DNA of 64,000 nt from Lysinibacillus fusiformis (GTDB lineage: Bacteria > Bacillota > Bacilli > Bacillales_A > Planococcaceae). The position numbers were made by a program, and so were the translations under genes. The notes below the pieces were generated by a model that was not told where the DNA came from, made no database searches, and saw only the letters and a list, made by a program, of their open reading frames with translations. Positions 25,286 through 35,380 of the stretch are shown here, piece after piece; position 1 is the stretch's first letter; every line of letters begins with the position of its first letter. Location of the stretch: assembly GCF_003049525.1 (NCBI RefSeq), contig NZ_PYWL01000013.1:1-64000 (forward strand), given 5' to 3'.

Positions 25286-25995
25286 TGATCAATTCCTCTT
25301 GAGTTAGTTCATCTTCAATAACTGAGTAATCCGTAACATCGATAACATCGCTCATATCCTCGGAAACCTCTGTTTTAATCGTTTCATCAACCTAGATTGA
25401 CTTAGGAGCGTATTTCAATACTTCTTTCAGTACAGTTTTCTTAGCCATCGCGTCATAATTGGTTTTCCAAGGGCTTGTCCAACCTTTCTGAACTGCTTGT
25501 GAGAACTTGTGAGCATGCTTTTCAACACGTTCTCTTGTCCAGTAAACAAAGTCGTATCCACCATTTTTCAAGTGGTATACAGCGTAGTAACCGATTGGTT
25601 CACCCTGTGGGTTTTGAGACGGAACATGAACAAGATCTTTGTGTAATCCGTATGAGTAAGAAAATTCATCTTCTTGGAAAACTTCATATGCATAAATTGC
25701 CTTGTATTGCCCACTACGTACTGCTAAATCGATTAAGCCTTTATAACCTAATAGGAACTGAACTGGTTTGCCGTATGGGATTAGATAGGCTTGTCCTAGC
25801 CCTGTGTTTGGCTCCACTCCTAATTGAGCAGATTGCATAAGTGCAGCTAGAAGACTGAATTGGTCGCAGTCTAGTAATTTTGGAGTTGTGTTCGAACTGC
25901 TGTTAAAGCGATTCGAGCAATGCGATCAGCATCCATGTGTTTTGGTAAAGCATGTTGGATTTCAGGTCCCATTTTTTTAACAAAGCATTTCAGGA
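25275..25995 (-). pseudogene. recT: Broken recT (phage single-strand annealing protein)
   Basis: The body reads MQSAQLGVEPNTGLGQAYLI, YGKPVQFLLGYKGLIDLAVR and MAKKTVLKEVLKYAPKSI, all typical of RecT. An in-frame TAG at 25390-25392 interrupts it; the frame continues to ELTQEELIIEQ-stop. Upstream, MDADRIARIALTAVRT is in another frame, so there is also a frameshift near 25880. The first ~70 codons are missing where the integrase gene abuts. Confidence 0.85.
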
Positions 25996-26940
25996 TGTTT
26001 CAGGAGAAGCTTGCTTTGATACTTGATTTTGTGACTTTGCTTGATATGAAGAAAAGTGTATGGCGTCCTGGTACGTATATACATTATCAAGAGTCATATA
26101 ACAATCATATAAAACCACCTATCGGCAATCACAAGTTACAAAAACCCACAAAAATGACTCTTCAAAGGGAATTAATTGATAAATTGGTTTCTTATAAGTT
26201 AAAACGTGCAACCATACAGGAGATATTTAGAGTTTTTAAGTCAGCTGTTTCATATGCTGTCGAGGAAGAAATCCAGCCGAAAGATTGTTTTACGAAGATG
26301 GATTTTAGCGCCGCACCTACTGGGGATAAAGCAAATTTTTATACTGAGGAAGAATTAAAAACTTTTCTATCATGCGTGAAAGATAACGATCCTACTACTA
26401 GATATACTGCTATTCTTACTTTAGCAATGACAGGAATGCGGAAAGGCGAAATGATGGGAATAACATGGAATGACCTTGATTTTAAAGCAAAATCTATTAC
26501 GATAAACAAAGCTAGAACAAGAACAGGTCTTGGTCCGCCAAAAAGCGATAACGGTTATCGAAAAGTAAGTATGAATAATGAATTATATTCGCAGTTAAAA
26601 ATTTATAAAGCCTGGTGTATAAAGAAGAAATGGGAAAACAGCATGCCATAAAGACGAGGATTTTGTTTTCATTTCACGACAAGGTTGTAATCCAATAGGA
26701 TTAACTTATGTTGAAGATGCATTAGACATGATTTGTACTAAATATAACTTAAGAAGAATTTCTCCACATGGATTAAGACATACAGTTGCTTCCATTTTAC
26801 TGGCACGTGGGGAAACACTTGTTACAGTGGCAAAAATACTTGGAGATAACTCAAATACTATATTAAAAGTATATGTACATTCATTTGAAAAAGACGAAAT
26901 TAAATCTATCGATCTAATGAACCAGTTTGCAAATGGATAA
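25990..26940 (+). pseudogene. Tyrosine recombinase (integrase), truncated and frameshifted
   Basis: Part of the core-binding domain and the full catalytic domain remain. The first catalytic Arg is in TGMRKGEMMGITW, the HxxR box in SPHGLRHTVAS and Tyr in LKVYVHS. A frameshift near 26645 splits it (ENS in one frame, then CHKDEDFVFISRQGC). The N-terminal arm-binding domain is gone and the 5' end is fused to the broken recT. It lies just inside the right repeat of the element, as an integrase should. Confidence 0.88.
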
Positions 26941-26971
26941 AATAAAAGTTAATAGCGATTTCTCATCAAAT

Positions 26972-26979
26972 TGGGGTAC
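26972..26979 (+). repeat. GGGGTAC motif after integrase
   Basis: TGGGGTAC 31 bp after the integrase stop, as at 12200. Another copy is at 27305-27312, outside the right repeat. Confidence 0.45.
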
Positions 26980-27039
26980 TTTTTGTGGTTCGCTTTTACT
27001 GTGACCCCTCCCCTCCCTCATATATCAACGTTTTATTTT

Positions 27040-27194
27040 TTTCCATCCAAATGATGTAGTTCGCATGGTAGATAACGCCCATTTGGTCTGTCTCTGCATA
27101 TCGAATCTCAATCTGTTTTTCACTCACAAACATTTTCTTCACCTCGTCCTACATTATAGCGTAAAAATGTTGATTTGCTGGGGTTTTTGCTCTA
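27040..27194. repeat. Right 155-bp direct repeat of integrative element
   Basis: A truncated copy of the yneP 5' end and leader, the partner of 17245-17399. It has no downstream coding part, so it is a by-product of integration. Confidence 0.8.
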
Positions 27195-27363
27195 TTGATT
27201 AGAAGAAGTTAAAATATGTATTTCTACGAAGATTTAAAATTAGATCAAAAAAATATTTTTAAAAAATGTTGGTTTCCTTTTTTGCCAGTTGTACACTGCT
27301 TAATTGGGGTACACTCAGGAACAAACATTAAAAAACGAAAGATGCTGGGCAGGTGCTAAAAAT

Positions 27364-27402
27364 ATAAAAATCACTTCTCTTAATGAGAGTGATTTTTATA
27401 TT
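27364..27402. terminator. Terminator
   Basis: TATAAAAATCACT/AGTGATTTTTATA stem around CTCTTAATGAG, with T-runs on both sides. It probably ends the lpdA operon on the minus strand. Confidence 0.7.
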
Positions 27403-27537
27403 CTTTTTATTATAATGACAACATCTACCAGTGTTGATACAATTCATTCTCAAAGGATAAACTTTTACTAACTTTTTCTTTTTGTTCATTTAGCAGGAAG
27501 ATTAGTATCTTTGATCAAACTTTCTATTAAAGCAAAA

Positions 27538-28932
27538 TTATGCTTTCATAATATGAGTTTGCCTCCCTATAATTACCTCAGCAGCTTCCCTTGTAATCTC
27601 ACCTAAAGTTGGGTGAGCGTGAAGTGTTAAAGATATATCTTTAGCAGTCATGCCCGTTTCGATTGCAAGACCCATCTCAGCAATCATATCAGATGCACCA
27701 TCACCTACGATTTGAGCACCGATTAATACCTCATCTTTTTTGCGTACAACAAGTTTCACAAAACCTTCTGCTGTGTTTAAAGTTAATGTGCGGCCGTTTG
27801 CAGCAAATGGGAATTTTGCTACTTTCACCTCGATACCTTCTGCTTTTGCTTGCTTTTCATTGTAGCCAACAGTTGCAAGTTCTGGATCCGTAAAGCAGAC
27901 AGCCGGGATTGCTAAGTAATCTACGATTGACTTTTCGCCAGCAATTGCTTCTGCAGCTACTTTACCTTCATAAGAAGCTTTATGCGCAAGTTGTGGGCCA
28001 GATATGATATCGCCAATTGCATAAATATTTGGTACTGAAGTACGGCATTGTTTGTCAACTTTTAATAAACCTCGTTCTGCGAATTTGATGCCTACTGCTT
28101 CAAGACCCATTTCATCTGTATTTGGACGACGGCCTACAGTGACTAATACATAGTTCGCTTCAACTGTTTTTTCTTCTCCACCAGCTTCATACGTTACAAC
28201 TACGCCGTTTTCATTTTCTTCCACGCCTTTAGCTGATGCGCCAACAATAACTTCCACGCCTTTTTTCTTTAAGCCTTTTTTCACAACTTGTGTCATTTGC
28301 TTTTCAAAACCAGCTAAGATGTCTTTGCCACCTTCAATGATTGTTACTTGAGAACCTAAGTTAGCGTAAGCAGATCCTAGCTCAGTACCGATATAACCAC
28401 CACCAATAACAACTAATTTTTGTGGTACTTCTAGTAAAGAAAGTGCACCAGTTGAGTTGATTACGCGTTCAGTGAATTTGAATGTTGGAATTTCAACTGG
28501 TCGAGAACCTGTCGCAAGGATTGCATTTTTGAATGTGTAAGTTTGTGAGTTGTCGCCGTCGATGACACGTACAGTGTTTGCATCTATGAAGGATGCTTCA
28601 CCTTTCACGATATCAATTTTGTTGCCTTTTAATAGACTTTCAACACCACCTACTAATTTAGAAACTACGCCTTTTTTGAATTCTTGCACTTTTGTCCAGT
28701 CAAGTTTTATTTCTTGTGCAACAACACCCATATCATCTGAATGCTTTGCTTGCTCAAAACGGTGACCTACTGAAATCAGTACTTTTGATGGGATACAGCC
28801 GACATTTGAGCAAACTCCTCCTAAATACTCTCGCTCTACAATTGTTACGTTTTGCTTCATTTGAGAAGCACGGATAGCCGCCACGTATCCTCCTGGGCCT
28901 GCACCAATCACAAGTGTATCAATATACTTCAT
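27538..28932 (-). CDS. lpdA: Dihydrolipoyl dehydrogenase
   Basis: 464 residues. FAD motif [15 protein letters not shown] at the N-terminus, then the redox disulfide in [13 protein letters not shown]. The NAD motif is [16 protein letters not shown], and the C-terminal interface carries the catalytic HAHPTLGE. It is the third gene of a tetR-hydrolase-lpdA operon and overlaps the hydrolase stop by 14 bp. It is not beside E1/E2 genes, so it is probably a stand-alone or accessory copy rather than the main pyruvate dehydrogenase subunit. Translationally coupled. Confidence 0.92.
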   Translation of the reverse strand: MKYIDTLVIGAGPGGYVAAIRASQMKQNVTIVEREYLGGVCSNVGCIPSKVLISVGHRFEQAKHSDDMGVVAQEIKLDWTKVQEFKKGVVSKLVGGVESLLKGNKIDIVKGEASFIDANTVRVIDGDNSQTYTFKNAILATGSRPVEIPTFKFTERVINSTGALSLLEVPQKLVVIGGGYIGTELGSAYANLGSQVTIIEGGKDILAGFEKQMTQVVKKGLKKKGVEVIVGASAKGVEENENGVVVTYEAGGEEKTVEANYVLVTVGRRPNTDEMGLEAVGIKFAERGLLKVDKQCRTSVPNIYAIGDIISGPQLAHKASYEGKVAAEAIAGEKSIVDYLAIPAVCFTDPELATVGYNEKQAKAEGIEVKVAKFPFAANGRTLTLNTAEGFVKLVVRKKDEVLIGAQIVGDGASDMIAEMGLAIETGMTAKDISLTLHAHPTLGEITREAAEVIIGRQTHIMKA

Positions 28933-29791
28933 CTATTATTTCCCCCTCATTACTTGTTATAAAATGAAAAACATTATCCCAAAAAAATTCATCTTTCACA
29001 CAATTATGGTGACCTTTTGTTACAACTTTAATTACTTGTTTAAAATTACTATCTTTTATTAGGACATCCACATTTGAAATAGGCACTTTTTTGTCCTTAA
29101 TTGAGTGTATGGCTAGAGCTGGGGACTGTTGTGTTTTTAATATATTTTCTAAACACCATTCTCTTCTTGCTTTTAAAAAAACACCTCCCCGTAATAAAAA
29201 CCAACTGACAAATAGCCAGCCAAAAGGAATATACGGTATTTTTACTTTCTCTGCCATTGATTTGCTAATACTTTTTAATGATGTAGGCATTGAATCGGTA
29301 ATAAGTGCTTGTAACCTAAAATCTGTAGAATTCACAATACTTGCAGCAATCCCCCCCATTGAATGTCCTAAAACGTAGATCGCATTACTATTAATATCTG
29401 GTCTCGTCCATACATAATCTATCGTTGATGTTATACTTTGAACAAACGATGCAATACTTACTTGTTTTTGTTTTGACTCACTTTCCCCATGACCAATAAC
29501 ATCCACAATTATTACGTCATAACCGTTAGCTAATAAGGGATCGACATACCGCAACATGTCTGATTTATTAGAGCTCCACCCGTGAATCAGTAGAAAACAA
29601 CCTCTTGCCTGCTCACTTTTAATAAGCCATCCTCGAACTGTCCCAATGCCGAGTTCTATTTCAATGTTTTCATAAGTCGAATTCGGGTATTTTTTACACT
29701 CTTTCATTTTCGGTGTAAAAATATGAAGAATGATATATCTCCTTAGAGAGAAAATAATTGTTATGAAAGCAACGAATAAGAAATATTTCAT
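28919..29791 (-). CDS. Membrane-anchored alpha/beta hydrolase
   Basis: 290 residues from the ATG after GGAGGT; a longer frame upstream lacks a ribosome-binding site. One N-terminal membrane helix ([14 protein letters not shown]). The α/β core has [13 protein letters not shown] (oxyanion), nucleophile GHSMGG, an Asp in [11 protein letters not shown] and a catalytic His in KGHHNC. YqkD-like proteins look similar. Substrate unknown. A TetR operator lies 18 bp upstream. Confidence 0.82.
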   Translation of the reverse strand: MKYFLFVAFITIIFSLRRYIILHIFTPKMKECKKYPNSTYENIEIELGIGTVRGWLIKSEQARGCFLLIHGWSSNKSDMLRYVDPLLANGYDVIIVDVIGHGESESKQKQVSIASFVQSITSTIDYVWTRPDINSNAIYVLGHSMGGIAASIVNSTDFRLQALITDSMPTSLKSISKSMAEKVKIPYIPFGWLFVSWFLLRGGVFLKARREWCLENILKTQQSPALAIHSIKDKKVPISNVDVLIKDSNFKQVIKVVTKGHHNCVKDEFFWDNVFHFITSNEGEIIDEVY

Positions 29792-29808
29792 AAAAACACC
29801 TCCACACA

Positions 29809-29826
29809 AGATACCGAACGGTCTCT
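29809..29826. promoter_or_regulatory. TetR operator, site 1
   Basis: AGATACCGAACGGTCTCT, a near-perfect palindrome (AGAnACC-N4-GGTnTCT) before the hydrolase gene. Confidence 0.7.
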
Positions 29827-29858
29827 TTTTGATTATAAAAAAGACGGCTTTAATGCCG

Positions 29859-30452
29859 CTAGTTAGCAATCATTGCGATATATTGCCTCAAATTATTTAT
29901 TATGATCTCTGTTAATTGTCCATCATTCTTTAATCTATCTAAGACGAGCCCGCCTTCAAGTGTTGACACAATATAAATCGCAGTGTCGTACGGCTGCACT
30001 GACTGCTTCAACTCCTGATGCTTAATTCCATCCTCTATAATATTCATTATCCACATTATCAACATATCCATAGCTTCTTTGATCGATGGCAGTAATGTAC
30101 TCCCTTCTAAATCATCCATTTCTATAGCTGCGTTAAAAATAGGACATCCACCTACTATGGGTTTTCCTGAACTTAATTGTAGAAAAGCCTCCACAAATGC
30201 GATTAATTTATCTGTTGCATGTTCGTGTATTGAAACACTCATCTTTAAATGCTCCTGCATGATTTCAGTTGAAAAATGAAAAGACTCAACCATCAACTGC
30301 TCTTTATCCTTAAAGTGTCGATATATCCCCCCTTTTTGAATATTTGTTTCCTGAATAATGTCACTCATCGTTGTTGTCATGTAACCTTTTTTGTTAAAAA
30401 TCGCAGAAGATTTTCGAATAATATTGCGCCTAGTTAATTCACCTTTTTTCAT
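29859..30452 (-). CDS. TetR-family regulator
   Basis: 197 residues. Helix-turn-helix in SAIFNKKGYMTTTMSDIIQE then QKGGIYRHFKDKEQLM; the C-terminal part is the TetR_C type with GGCPIFNAAIEMDD. First gene of the operon, with GGAGG before the ATG. Matching 18-bp palindromes lie before this gene and before the hydrolase, so it is very likely autoregulatory and a repressor of hydrolase-lpdA. Ligand unknown. Confidence 0.88.
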   Translation of the reverse strand: MKKGELTRRNIIRKSSAIFNKKGYMTTTMSDIIQETNIQKGGIYRHFKDKEQLMVESFHFSTEIMQEHLKMSVSIHEHATDKLIAFVEAFLQLSSGKPIVGGCPIFNAAIEMDDLEGSTLLPSIKEAMDMLIMWIMNIIEDGIKHQELKQSVQPYDTAIYIVSTLEGGLVLDRLKNDGQLTEIIINNLRQYIAMIAN

Positions 30453-30466
30453 TTAAACCTCCAAAA

Positions 30467-30484
30467 AGATACCCTTTAGTCTCT
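30467..30484. promoter_or_regulatory. TetR operator, site 2
   Basis: AGATACCCTTTAGTCTCT upstream of the tetR start. It shares AGATACC and GTCTCT with site 1. Confidence 0.7.
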
Positions 30485-30523
30485 TTTAATATATAAGAAC
30501 TTGAATATAATTTCAACAACTAT

Positions 30524-30890
30524 TTAACATGCAAGATGTGATTTATCAATCAGCTTTTTGTACACTGCTTGTTTGAGATAGTCACGAACTGCAGCTTTAA
30601 GTGTTTTGTTAGTAAATTTCATAGTATCATCATCCTTTTCAATTAAATCATTTTTCTCATTCATAGCATTTTCAATTCGTTTCAAGAAACTATCCCACCG
30701 TTCTTCACTTAATATTCGATGTGAACAATATTCCCTGACCAATCCTGGTACTTCTTCACTCGCTCAATACCCAGCCATACTGTTTCAATAATTTTGAAAT
30801 GCCTGAACTGCATTTTCTTCTGCAACTCCATTACGAACACCACCACTTTTGCTGTAGCAAATTTCTACTCAATAGAAATACGATTACCTT
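30524..30890 (-). pseudogene. Unrecognised decayed coding region
   Basis: Pieces in several frames: GVRNGVAEENAVQAFQNY, AGYERVKKYQDWSGNIVHIE and MKFTNKTLKAAVRDYLKQAV. There is no continuous frame. It lies downstream of the portal remnant, so it may be a phage gene, although the last piece also resembles the N-terminus of DUF285-type proteins. Confidence 0.4.
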
Positions 30891-30893
30891 TCT

Positions 30894-31316
30894 TTAAAGT
30901 GTTAGGATCATTACTGCCTCCGCCGTCTCCGCAATGCCAAGCGTTACGATTGAAAGGAATTGCTTAAATAACCTCTTTATCATCAACTGAAACATAGAGA
31001 GACTTTGAACTTGCTTGTTTACTACGTATGAAATTGGATTACCGAACATGGGGCCAACCTTTGTATCTATTATTTCAGCATCTAAAGGATTATTAAGAGT
31101 ATTGTTCACCTTGTCGTCAACACGAACTGCATGGTCATTACCTTGCGCATAATCGGTTGGTTTACGTGTTAAAATTGGCACTGCTAATAGTTCAGCTTTA
31201 TACCAATTGTAGTAGAGTAATCATTTGTTACGTTCTGCTTTTGTTTCTGAAATTAGCTTATCGAGTAAAAGAGGTGTAACGCCTTTCTCATCGATATAAG
31301 CAATGTATTCGTTCAC
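30894..31316 (-). pseudogene. Phage portal protein, N-terminal remnant
   Basis: VNEYIAYIDEKGVTPLLLDK, a stop near residue 32, then YNWYKAELLAVPILTRK and GPMFGNPISYVVNKQVQSLS. This resembles SPP1-type portals. It ends with unrelated sequence; most of the ~450-residue protein is missing. Confidence 0.65.
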
Positions 31317-31328
31317 TGTACCACTTCC

Positions 31329-31647
31329 TTATTTTGAATTGACCCCTTTCACACTGGCAACATCATAATCATCCAGCCCATACCACACTTATTCTCATGA
31401 TCTACAACCATGCGTAATAAAGCATGTAGCCAGATAACCCTAAGTCTTCTATGATCTCTGTAAACAAAGAAAACATACTTTCTCTATGCGTATCGTAAAC
31501 TTCACGGACGACAAGAGCTGTACGTTTTTCTTCTAACAACCTTAAAAGTATTTTGAGTGCCACACGATATGATTTAGAAGAACCATACCCACCGACTAAA
31601 AGTTGAGTTTTGCAACTCCAGTCGAATAGGAAATCATCCCTTCTCAC
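31329..31647 (-). pseudogene. Terminase large subunit, remnant
   Basis: The N-terminal part has a Walker A-like [16 protein letters not shown] and [18 protein letters not shown]. It breaks near 31410, then a piece GLDDYDVASVKGVNSK-stop in another frame looks like the C-terminal end. The ATPase and nuclease core is deleted. Confidence 0.7.
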
Positions 31648-32224
31648 TTTCTCTTGATGACAATTTCCATAGGTCCTTCACCTTTTTCATCAAGCTTTTC
31701 CATTTCAGCTTTAGTCTTATCAATGTTCAACTGCATCTGCTCAAGTTTAATCCTGAGCTCGTCATCCTGATCTGCCCTCTCAACAAACTGACGAATAGAA
31801 GAACGCAACTCCCCAACTGCTCTCGATTGAGCAGTGAGTAGTTGCGCCTGTCGTTCCCCTGCGAATTGCAAGTTGTATTCTTCTTCGATTGTAGCTTGCT
31901 CCACACCACCACCTTCTTCCTTAGAACGTGGATAGTATTCGTACTTTGCCTTTTTGAGCTCCTTAATCATTTCACCTTTATCTGTAACGTGCATGATTCG
32001 TTGTGCCCTTATGATTGCAGCATACTGAATCTGTATTTGATCCCAGATTAAATCAGCTGGAGAACGTTCGTTCATGGCTTCCATTTATCTTAGTTTTTCC
32101 ACTTTCGAATTTGCGAATCGGATAATTCTAACTGCTCTGCAATATCCTTCAGGAGCATTTGCCCTTTGCTTTCAAGCCACATTTGAAATGCTTCATCACG
32201 TTTCGGATTTCTTGGTCTAGCCAT
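31644..32224 (-). pseudogene. Terminase small subunit, broken
   Basis: The N-terminal helix-turn-helix MARPRNPKRDEAFQMWLESK and KDIAEQLELSDSQIRKWKN ends at a premature stop. A second open frame of 146 codons ([20 protein letters not shown] and a long charged helix) supplies the oligomerisation part. It overlaps the terL start by 4 bp. Likely an internal deletion with loss of frame. Confidence 0.75.
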
Positions 32225-32261
32225 ATCTCATACATCCCCACCTCGCGCCGACCTCCCTCCG

Positions 32262-32345
32262 AGTTTACATCATATTTTTCCTATCACAAAACATGCTACA
32301 TGTTTTACATTTGTTCCTTTTGTTATATTTGTTCCAAACGTTACA
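32262..32345. repeat. Repeat region upstream of terS, copy of 23290-23425
   Basis: TTTACATCATATTTTTCC, then CACAAAACATG and TGTTCCTTTTGTTA units, similar to the tandem-repeat region in the other prophage remnant. Confidence 0.6.
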
Positions 32346-32396
32346 TTAACAACTTTATTAAAAGCTTCTGTTAGTTGAATACGGATGTTGGTATCC

Positions 32397-33269
32397 CTAA
32401 CCAAAAATTTGTGCAGCAATAGCAAACAACTCTTTATTCCTATATGGCATTTTAATAGAGTTCTTTATCATTATTGGAGGATTACTAACTTTAATAAATC
32501 CACTTTTCTCCAAGAAGAACATTAACTCGTCATTACTGGATGACACATCAATCCTTATCTTTCCTTGATGATTAATAACTAACCCATCTATTATTAAAGC
32601 AGCTGTTTGTGAATTTGGTGCTACAATAGGTCCTATTAATAGATTTTCTGGACCTAATATAGATATTCCAAATCCAATAATCTTCCCCTTTAGATTTCTA
32701 ACAACTAAACATTGTTTGGATTGATTTATCCTGTTAAGAAGCAAATTCCCCCTCTTATCTCCAAATGCAGCTGAATCTAATTCAATAATTTCATTAATGT
32801 CTTTCTCTTGGTAGCTCTCTAGAGTAATTTCTTGAAGATTATTAAACAATCTAGTTGGAATATAATTATCGCTTAAATACTTATGTACAGAATCGACAGT
32901 AATAAAACCCAAATTTTCATATAAAGGTTTTCCATTATCTGTTGAAATTAACATTATAGAGGTATTTTGAGAAACACTGTCTATACACTTCTGAGTAGCA
33001 TTCTTCCCTAAGCCTAAACCTCTATATTCTTCATTAACAATAACCATACCTATTGAAGCTAAATCAGTATCATAAGGTATTATTGCAGCACTCGAAACAA
33101 TTTTCCCCACAGCATTTTTATGTCCGTATATTTTACCAGATGACAAAATAGTTCTAATTTCCTGTTCATCATAATCCCAGCCAACTGATGTAGAAAGTTC
33201 TACTAAGCCTAAGACATCATTTTTATCAAATTCCACTAATTTCAAAACTTTTTTATTGTCTGTATACAT
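32397..33269 (-). CDS. Tandem GNAT acetyltransferase
   Basis: 290 residues from the ATG after GGGGGAT. The N-terminal GNAT domain carries the acetyl-CoA loop EEYRGLGLGKNATQKCI; the C-terminal half (IIELDSAAFGDKRGN onward) is a second, degenerate GNAT-like domain as in N-acetyltransferase/DUF1248 fusions. Acceptor unknown. It lies between the phage late regulator and the terS remnant, so it was probably inserted or acquired there. Confidence 0.8.
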   Translation of the reverse strand: MYTDNKKVLKLVEFDKNDVLGLVELSTSVGWDYDEQEIRTILSSGKIYGHKNAVGKIVSSAAIIPYDTDLASIGMVIVNEEYRGLGLGKNATQKCIDSVSQNTSIMLISTDNGKPLYENLGFITVDSVHKYLSDNYIPTRLFNNLQEITLESYQEKDINEIIELDSAAFGDKRGNLLLNRINQSKQCLVVRNLKGKIIGFGISILGPENLLIGPIVAPNSQTAALIIDGLVINHQGKIRIDVSSSNDELMFFLEKSGFIKVSNPPIMIKNSIKMPYRNKELFAIAAQIFG

Positions 33270-33394
33270 TAGAAATCCCCCTACTTTATTTCTATTCTTA
33301 TCATAATTTACCATCTACCCTTGTTCAACTAAATTGCTCCTTCAGTTGAAGAAACAATACTTTTAAAAATAACAAAAAAGAAGTAACCTTTCGG

Positions 33395-33715
33395 CTACTT
33401 CATCATCTGACTCAAAATATACTTCCTTACTCTAAAAATTGTCATACTAGATAATCTCATTTGCTTTCCAATTGAACGCATGCTATTCCCATCTAGTAAT
33501 CTATGGAGGACTTCAACCTCTCTATCCCCTTCTACAAATGGAATGCGGTTATGCACCTCCGCAATCTTTTGCTCATATTCCTTAATACGATAATTTAGCG
33601 AATATACACGATGTTGTACTTCTGTATACACTTGATCACTTGTACCTCCACTAGCCTTCGGTAATGTCACTGGATCCTCACCAACTATGGCAACAACGAG
33701 ATCAAAAATATTCAT
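33395..33715 (-). CDS. Phage late-gene regulator, shortened paralogue
   Basis: 106 residues. From TLPKASGGTSDQVYTEVQ to the end it is closely similar to the 144-residue regulator at 24372, including the helix-turn-helix (RLLDGNSMRSIGKQMRLSSM). The first ~20 residues differ and the N-terminal helix is missing, so it is probably a deletion derivative with a new start (GGTGGGAG upstream). Confidence 0.7.
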   Translation of the reverse strand: MNIFDLVVAIVGEDPVTLPKASGGTSDQVYTEVQHRVYSLNYRIKEYEQKIAEVHNRIPFVEGDREVEVLHRLLDGNSMRSIGKQMRLSSMTIFRVRKYILSQMMK

Positions 33716-33940
33716 CAGTTTTCTCCCACCTTACTAGTCTAATTTTTTATTCTCAATTTACAACTATACAATTCATGCTGAGTTTCCTAAAATAGTAATT
33801 AGAAGAAGAGATTGAGAGGTTAAAAACTAGTATATTTAGAAGGCAAAATTAGTGAATACCTATACTTTTTCGTTATGTACGCACATAATAAGATTGCTTA
33901 AAATGGTAAATGGCTCATCAAAAGTTAAGGAGAGGGATTT

Positions 33941-34480
33941 ATGAAAAATTGCCCTAACTGTTTAGCTGCAAATTCATATAAAAAATTCTACAAAGAAAAT
34001 ATAGATATATACGTATGTGAATATTGTGGTGCAGTTTCAGAAGATTATACAATAATAGAAAAAGAAACTTATTTAGAATATAATCATTCAGAAAAAGTCA
34101 GAGAGTCAGAAAACAAAACCTATTATTATAGAGAGGTAGCTCCATCAAAATGGCCTAAAAAAATCGCCTTAATTTTGATTAGTATAATAGGGTTATTGAT
34201 AATCGGACAATCGATAGAAATGATCTTTTCAGAAGAGGTAAAACCGACAAAACAAGTTTCAACCATTACGCCCGAAATGTTTCAAAAGCTCAAAATTGGT
34301 ATGAGTGAAGATACCGTAAAAGAAATCGTAGGATATGGTGCATTGCACAAAGATGAAAATAAACTTAATTATAGAGGAAAAAACGGTGTAGAAGAAAATT
34401 CTATGGTAAGTTTAGAATTTAATAATGGCAAGCTAGAAGCTATTTATGAATTTGGATTGATTACAAAAAGGAAATATTAA
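33941..34480 (+). CDS. Zinc-ribbon/TM protein with extracytoplasmic SmpA-like domain
   Basis: 179 residues. Ribbon KNCPNCLAAN...CEYCGAVS, an acidic linker, one membrane helix (KIALILISIIGLLIIGQSI, about 76-95), then an outside domain with FQKLKIGMSEDTVKEIVGYG, the start of SmpA/OmlA and DUF3862 folds. Its ribbon resembles that at 22181. AAGGAGAGG precedes the ATG. Possibly a sensor of the cell envelope; unproven. Confidence 0.72.
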   Translation: MKNCPNCLAANSYKKFYKENIDIYVCEYCGAVSEDYTIIEKETYLEYNHSEKVRESENKTYYYREVAPSKWPKKIALILISIIGLLIIGQSIEMIFSEEVKPTKQVSTITPEMFQKLKIGMSEDTVKEIVGYGALHKDENKLNYRGKNGVEENSMVSLEFNNGKLEAIYEFGLITKRKY

Positions 34481-34534
34481 TATGGATATCTATAAATCAT
34501 TTCTTACAATACATATAGAAGAAATTTTTTATAA

Positions 34535-34577
34535 TTAAGACCACGACGGCATATCATTTAGCTGTCTTGGTCTTTGT
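34535..34577 (+). terminator. Terminator
   Basis: AAGACCACGACGGC/AGCTGTCTTGGTCTT stem with G-U pairs, followed by TGTTG. Confidence 0.6.
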
Positions 34578-34636
34578 TGATCTGTAGCCGCATTTACAAT
34601 TCTTTTCTATACTATTCAAAGCTAATTTCCAATACA

Positions 34637-34668
34637 AAAAAGAGCACCAATTTTGGCACTCTAAAGAC
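34637..34668 (-). terminator. Terminator of the glycine-zipper protein gene
   Basis: AGAGTGCCAAAATTGGTGCTCT, then TTTTTT on the minus strand. Confidence 0.8.
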
Positions 34669-35380
34669 TCGTAAATCTTCTTTCGTTATTGGAGAGATTG
34701 TAATAATTTGAATTAAATAAGTTTGCATTAGGTTCATTAGTAACTTCCAAAGATATATATTTTTGTCCATCATTCTTTTCATAAGCAAAAATTAAATACT
34801 TTTCTATGACAGTGCTCGTTTTTTCTTTTGCTCGTCCACCAATTATAGCACCTAACGAACCAAAAACATTATCCCCCGCTATAGCTCCTCCAGCACTACT
34901 TACCCAACTTTTTTGAATCTCAACATCTGTTTTTATTAGAATATCGGTAACTTTATTTATATCTAACTCGATTGTGTCTTGACCCCTTTCAAAAATGACT
35001 TTATCTGTGCATCTGTACACAAAGATTTCAGCACCTTCAGCAATTGGTAAACCAGCTGTATGTTTTACTTTAATACATAAATCTGCATTGAAAAGTTGTT
35101 GTCGAGCTCTTGAACCAAGTACTTTACTCTCTGCATCAAATTGTTCTCTCTTTCTATTAGCTTCTCTTTGTTTGCGTGCTTTTATAGCTTCAGCACTATA
35201 GGTTCTTCCATAAAGTAGAATTAAAAATCCCCCAAATAGAGCAACAAGTACCAATACAATAGCTGAAATTATAATGTCCGCACCATTATATCCTTTAGTG
35301 TTTAAAAATGTGCTAGATAAACCATACAAGAAATATATTCCAACTAATGAAATGATTATTAGGTGAAGAATTCTTTTCAT
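34661..35380 (-). CDS. Membrane protein with glycine-zipper segment
   Basis: 239 residues. Two N-terminal helices (about 5-25 and 36-60), a charged coil (ARKQREANRKREQFDAESK), then a β-domain (about 90-170) and a glycine-rich SSAGGAIAGDNVFGSLGAII (about 163-182). The layout suggests a membrane-linked PH-like domain. AGGGAGG-like site before the ATG. No family recognised. Confidence 0.65.
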   Translation of the reverse strand: MKRILHLIIISLVGIYFLYGLSSTFLNTKGYNGADIIISAIVLVLVALFGGFLILLYGRTYSAEAIKARKQREANRKREQFDAESKVLGSRARQQLFNADLCIKVKHTAGLPIAEGAEIFVYRCTDKVIFERGQDTIELDINKVTDILIKTDVEIQKSWVSSAGGAIAGDNVFGSLGAIIGGRAKEKTSTVIEKYLIFAYEKNDGQKYISLEVTNEPNANLFNSNYYNLSNNERRFTSL

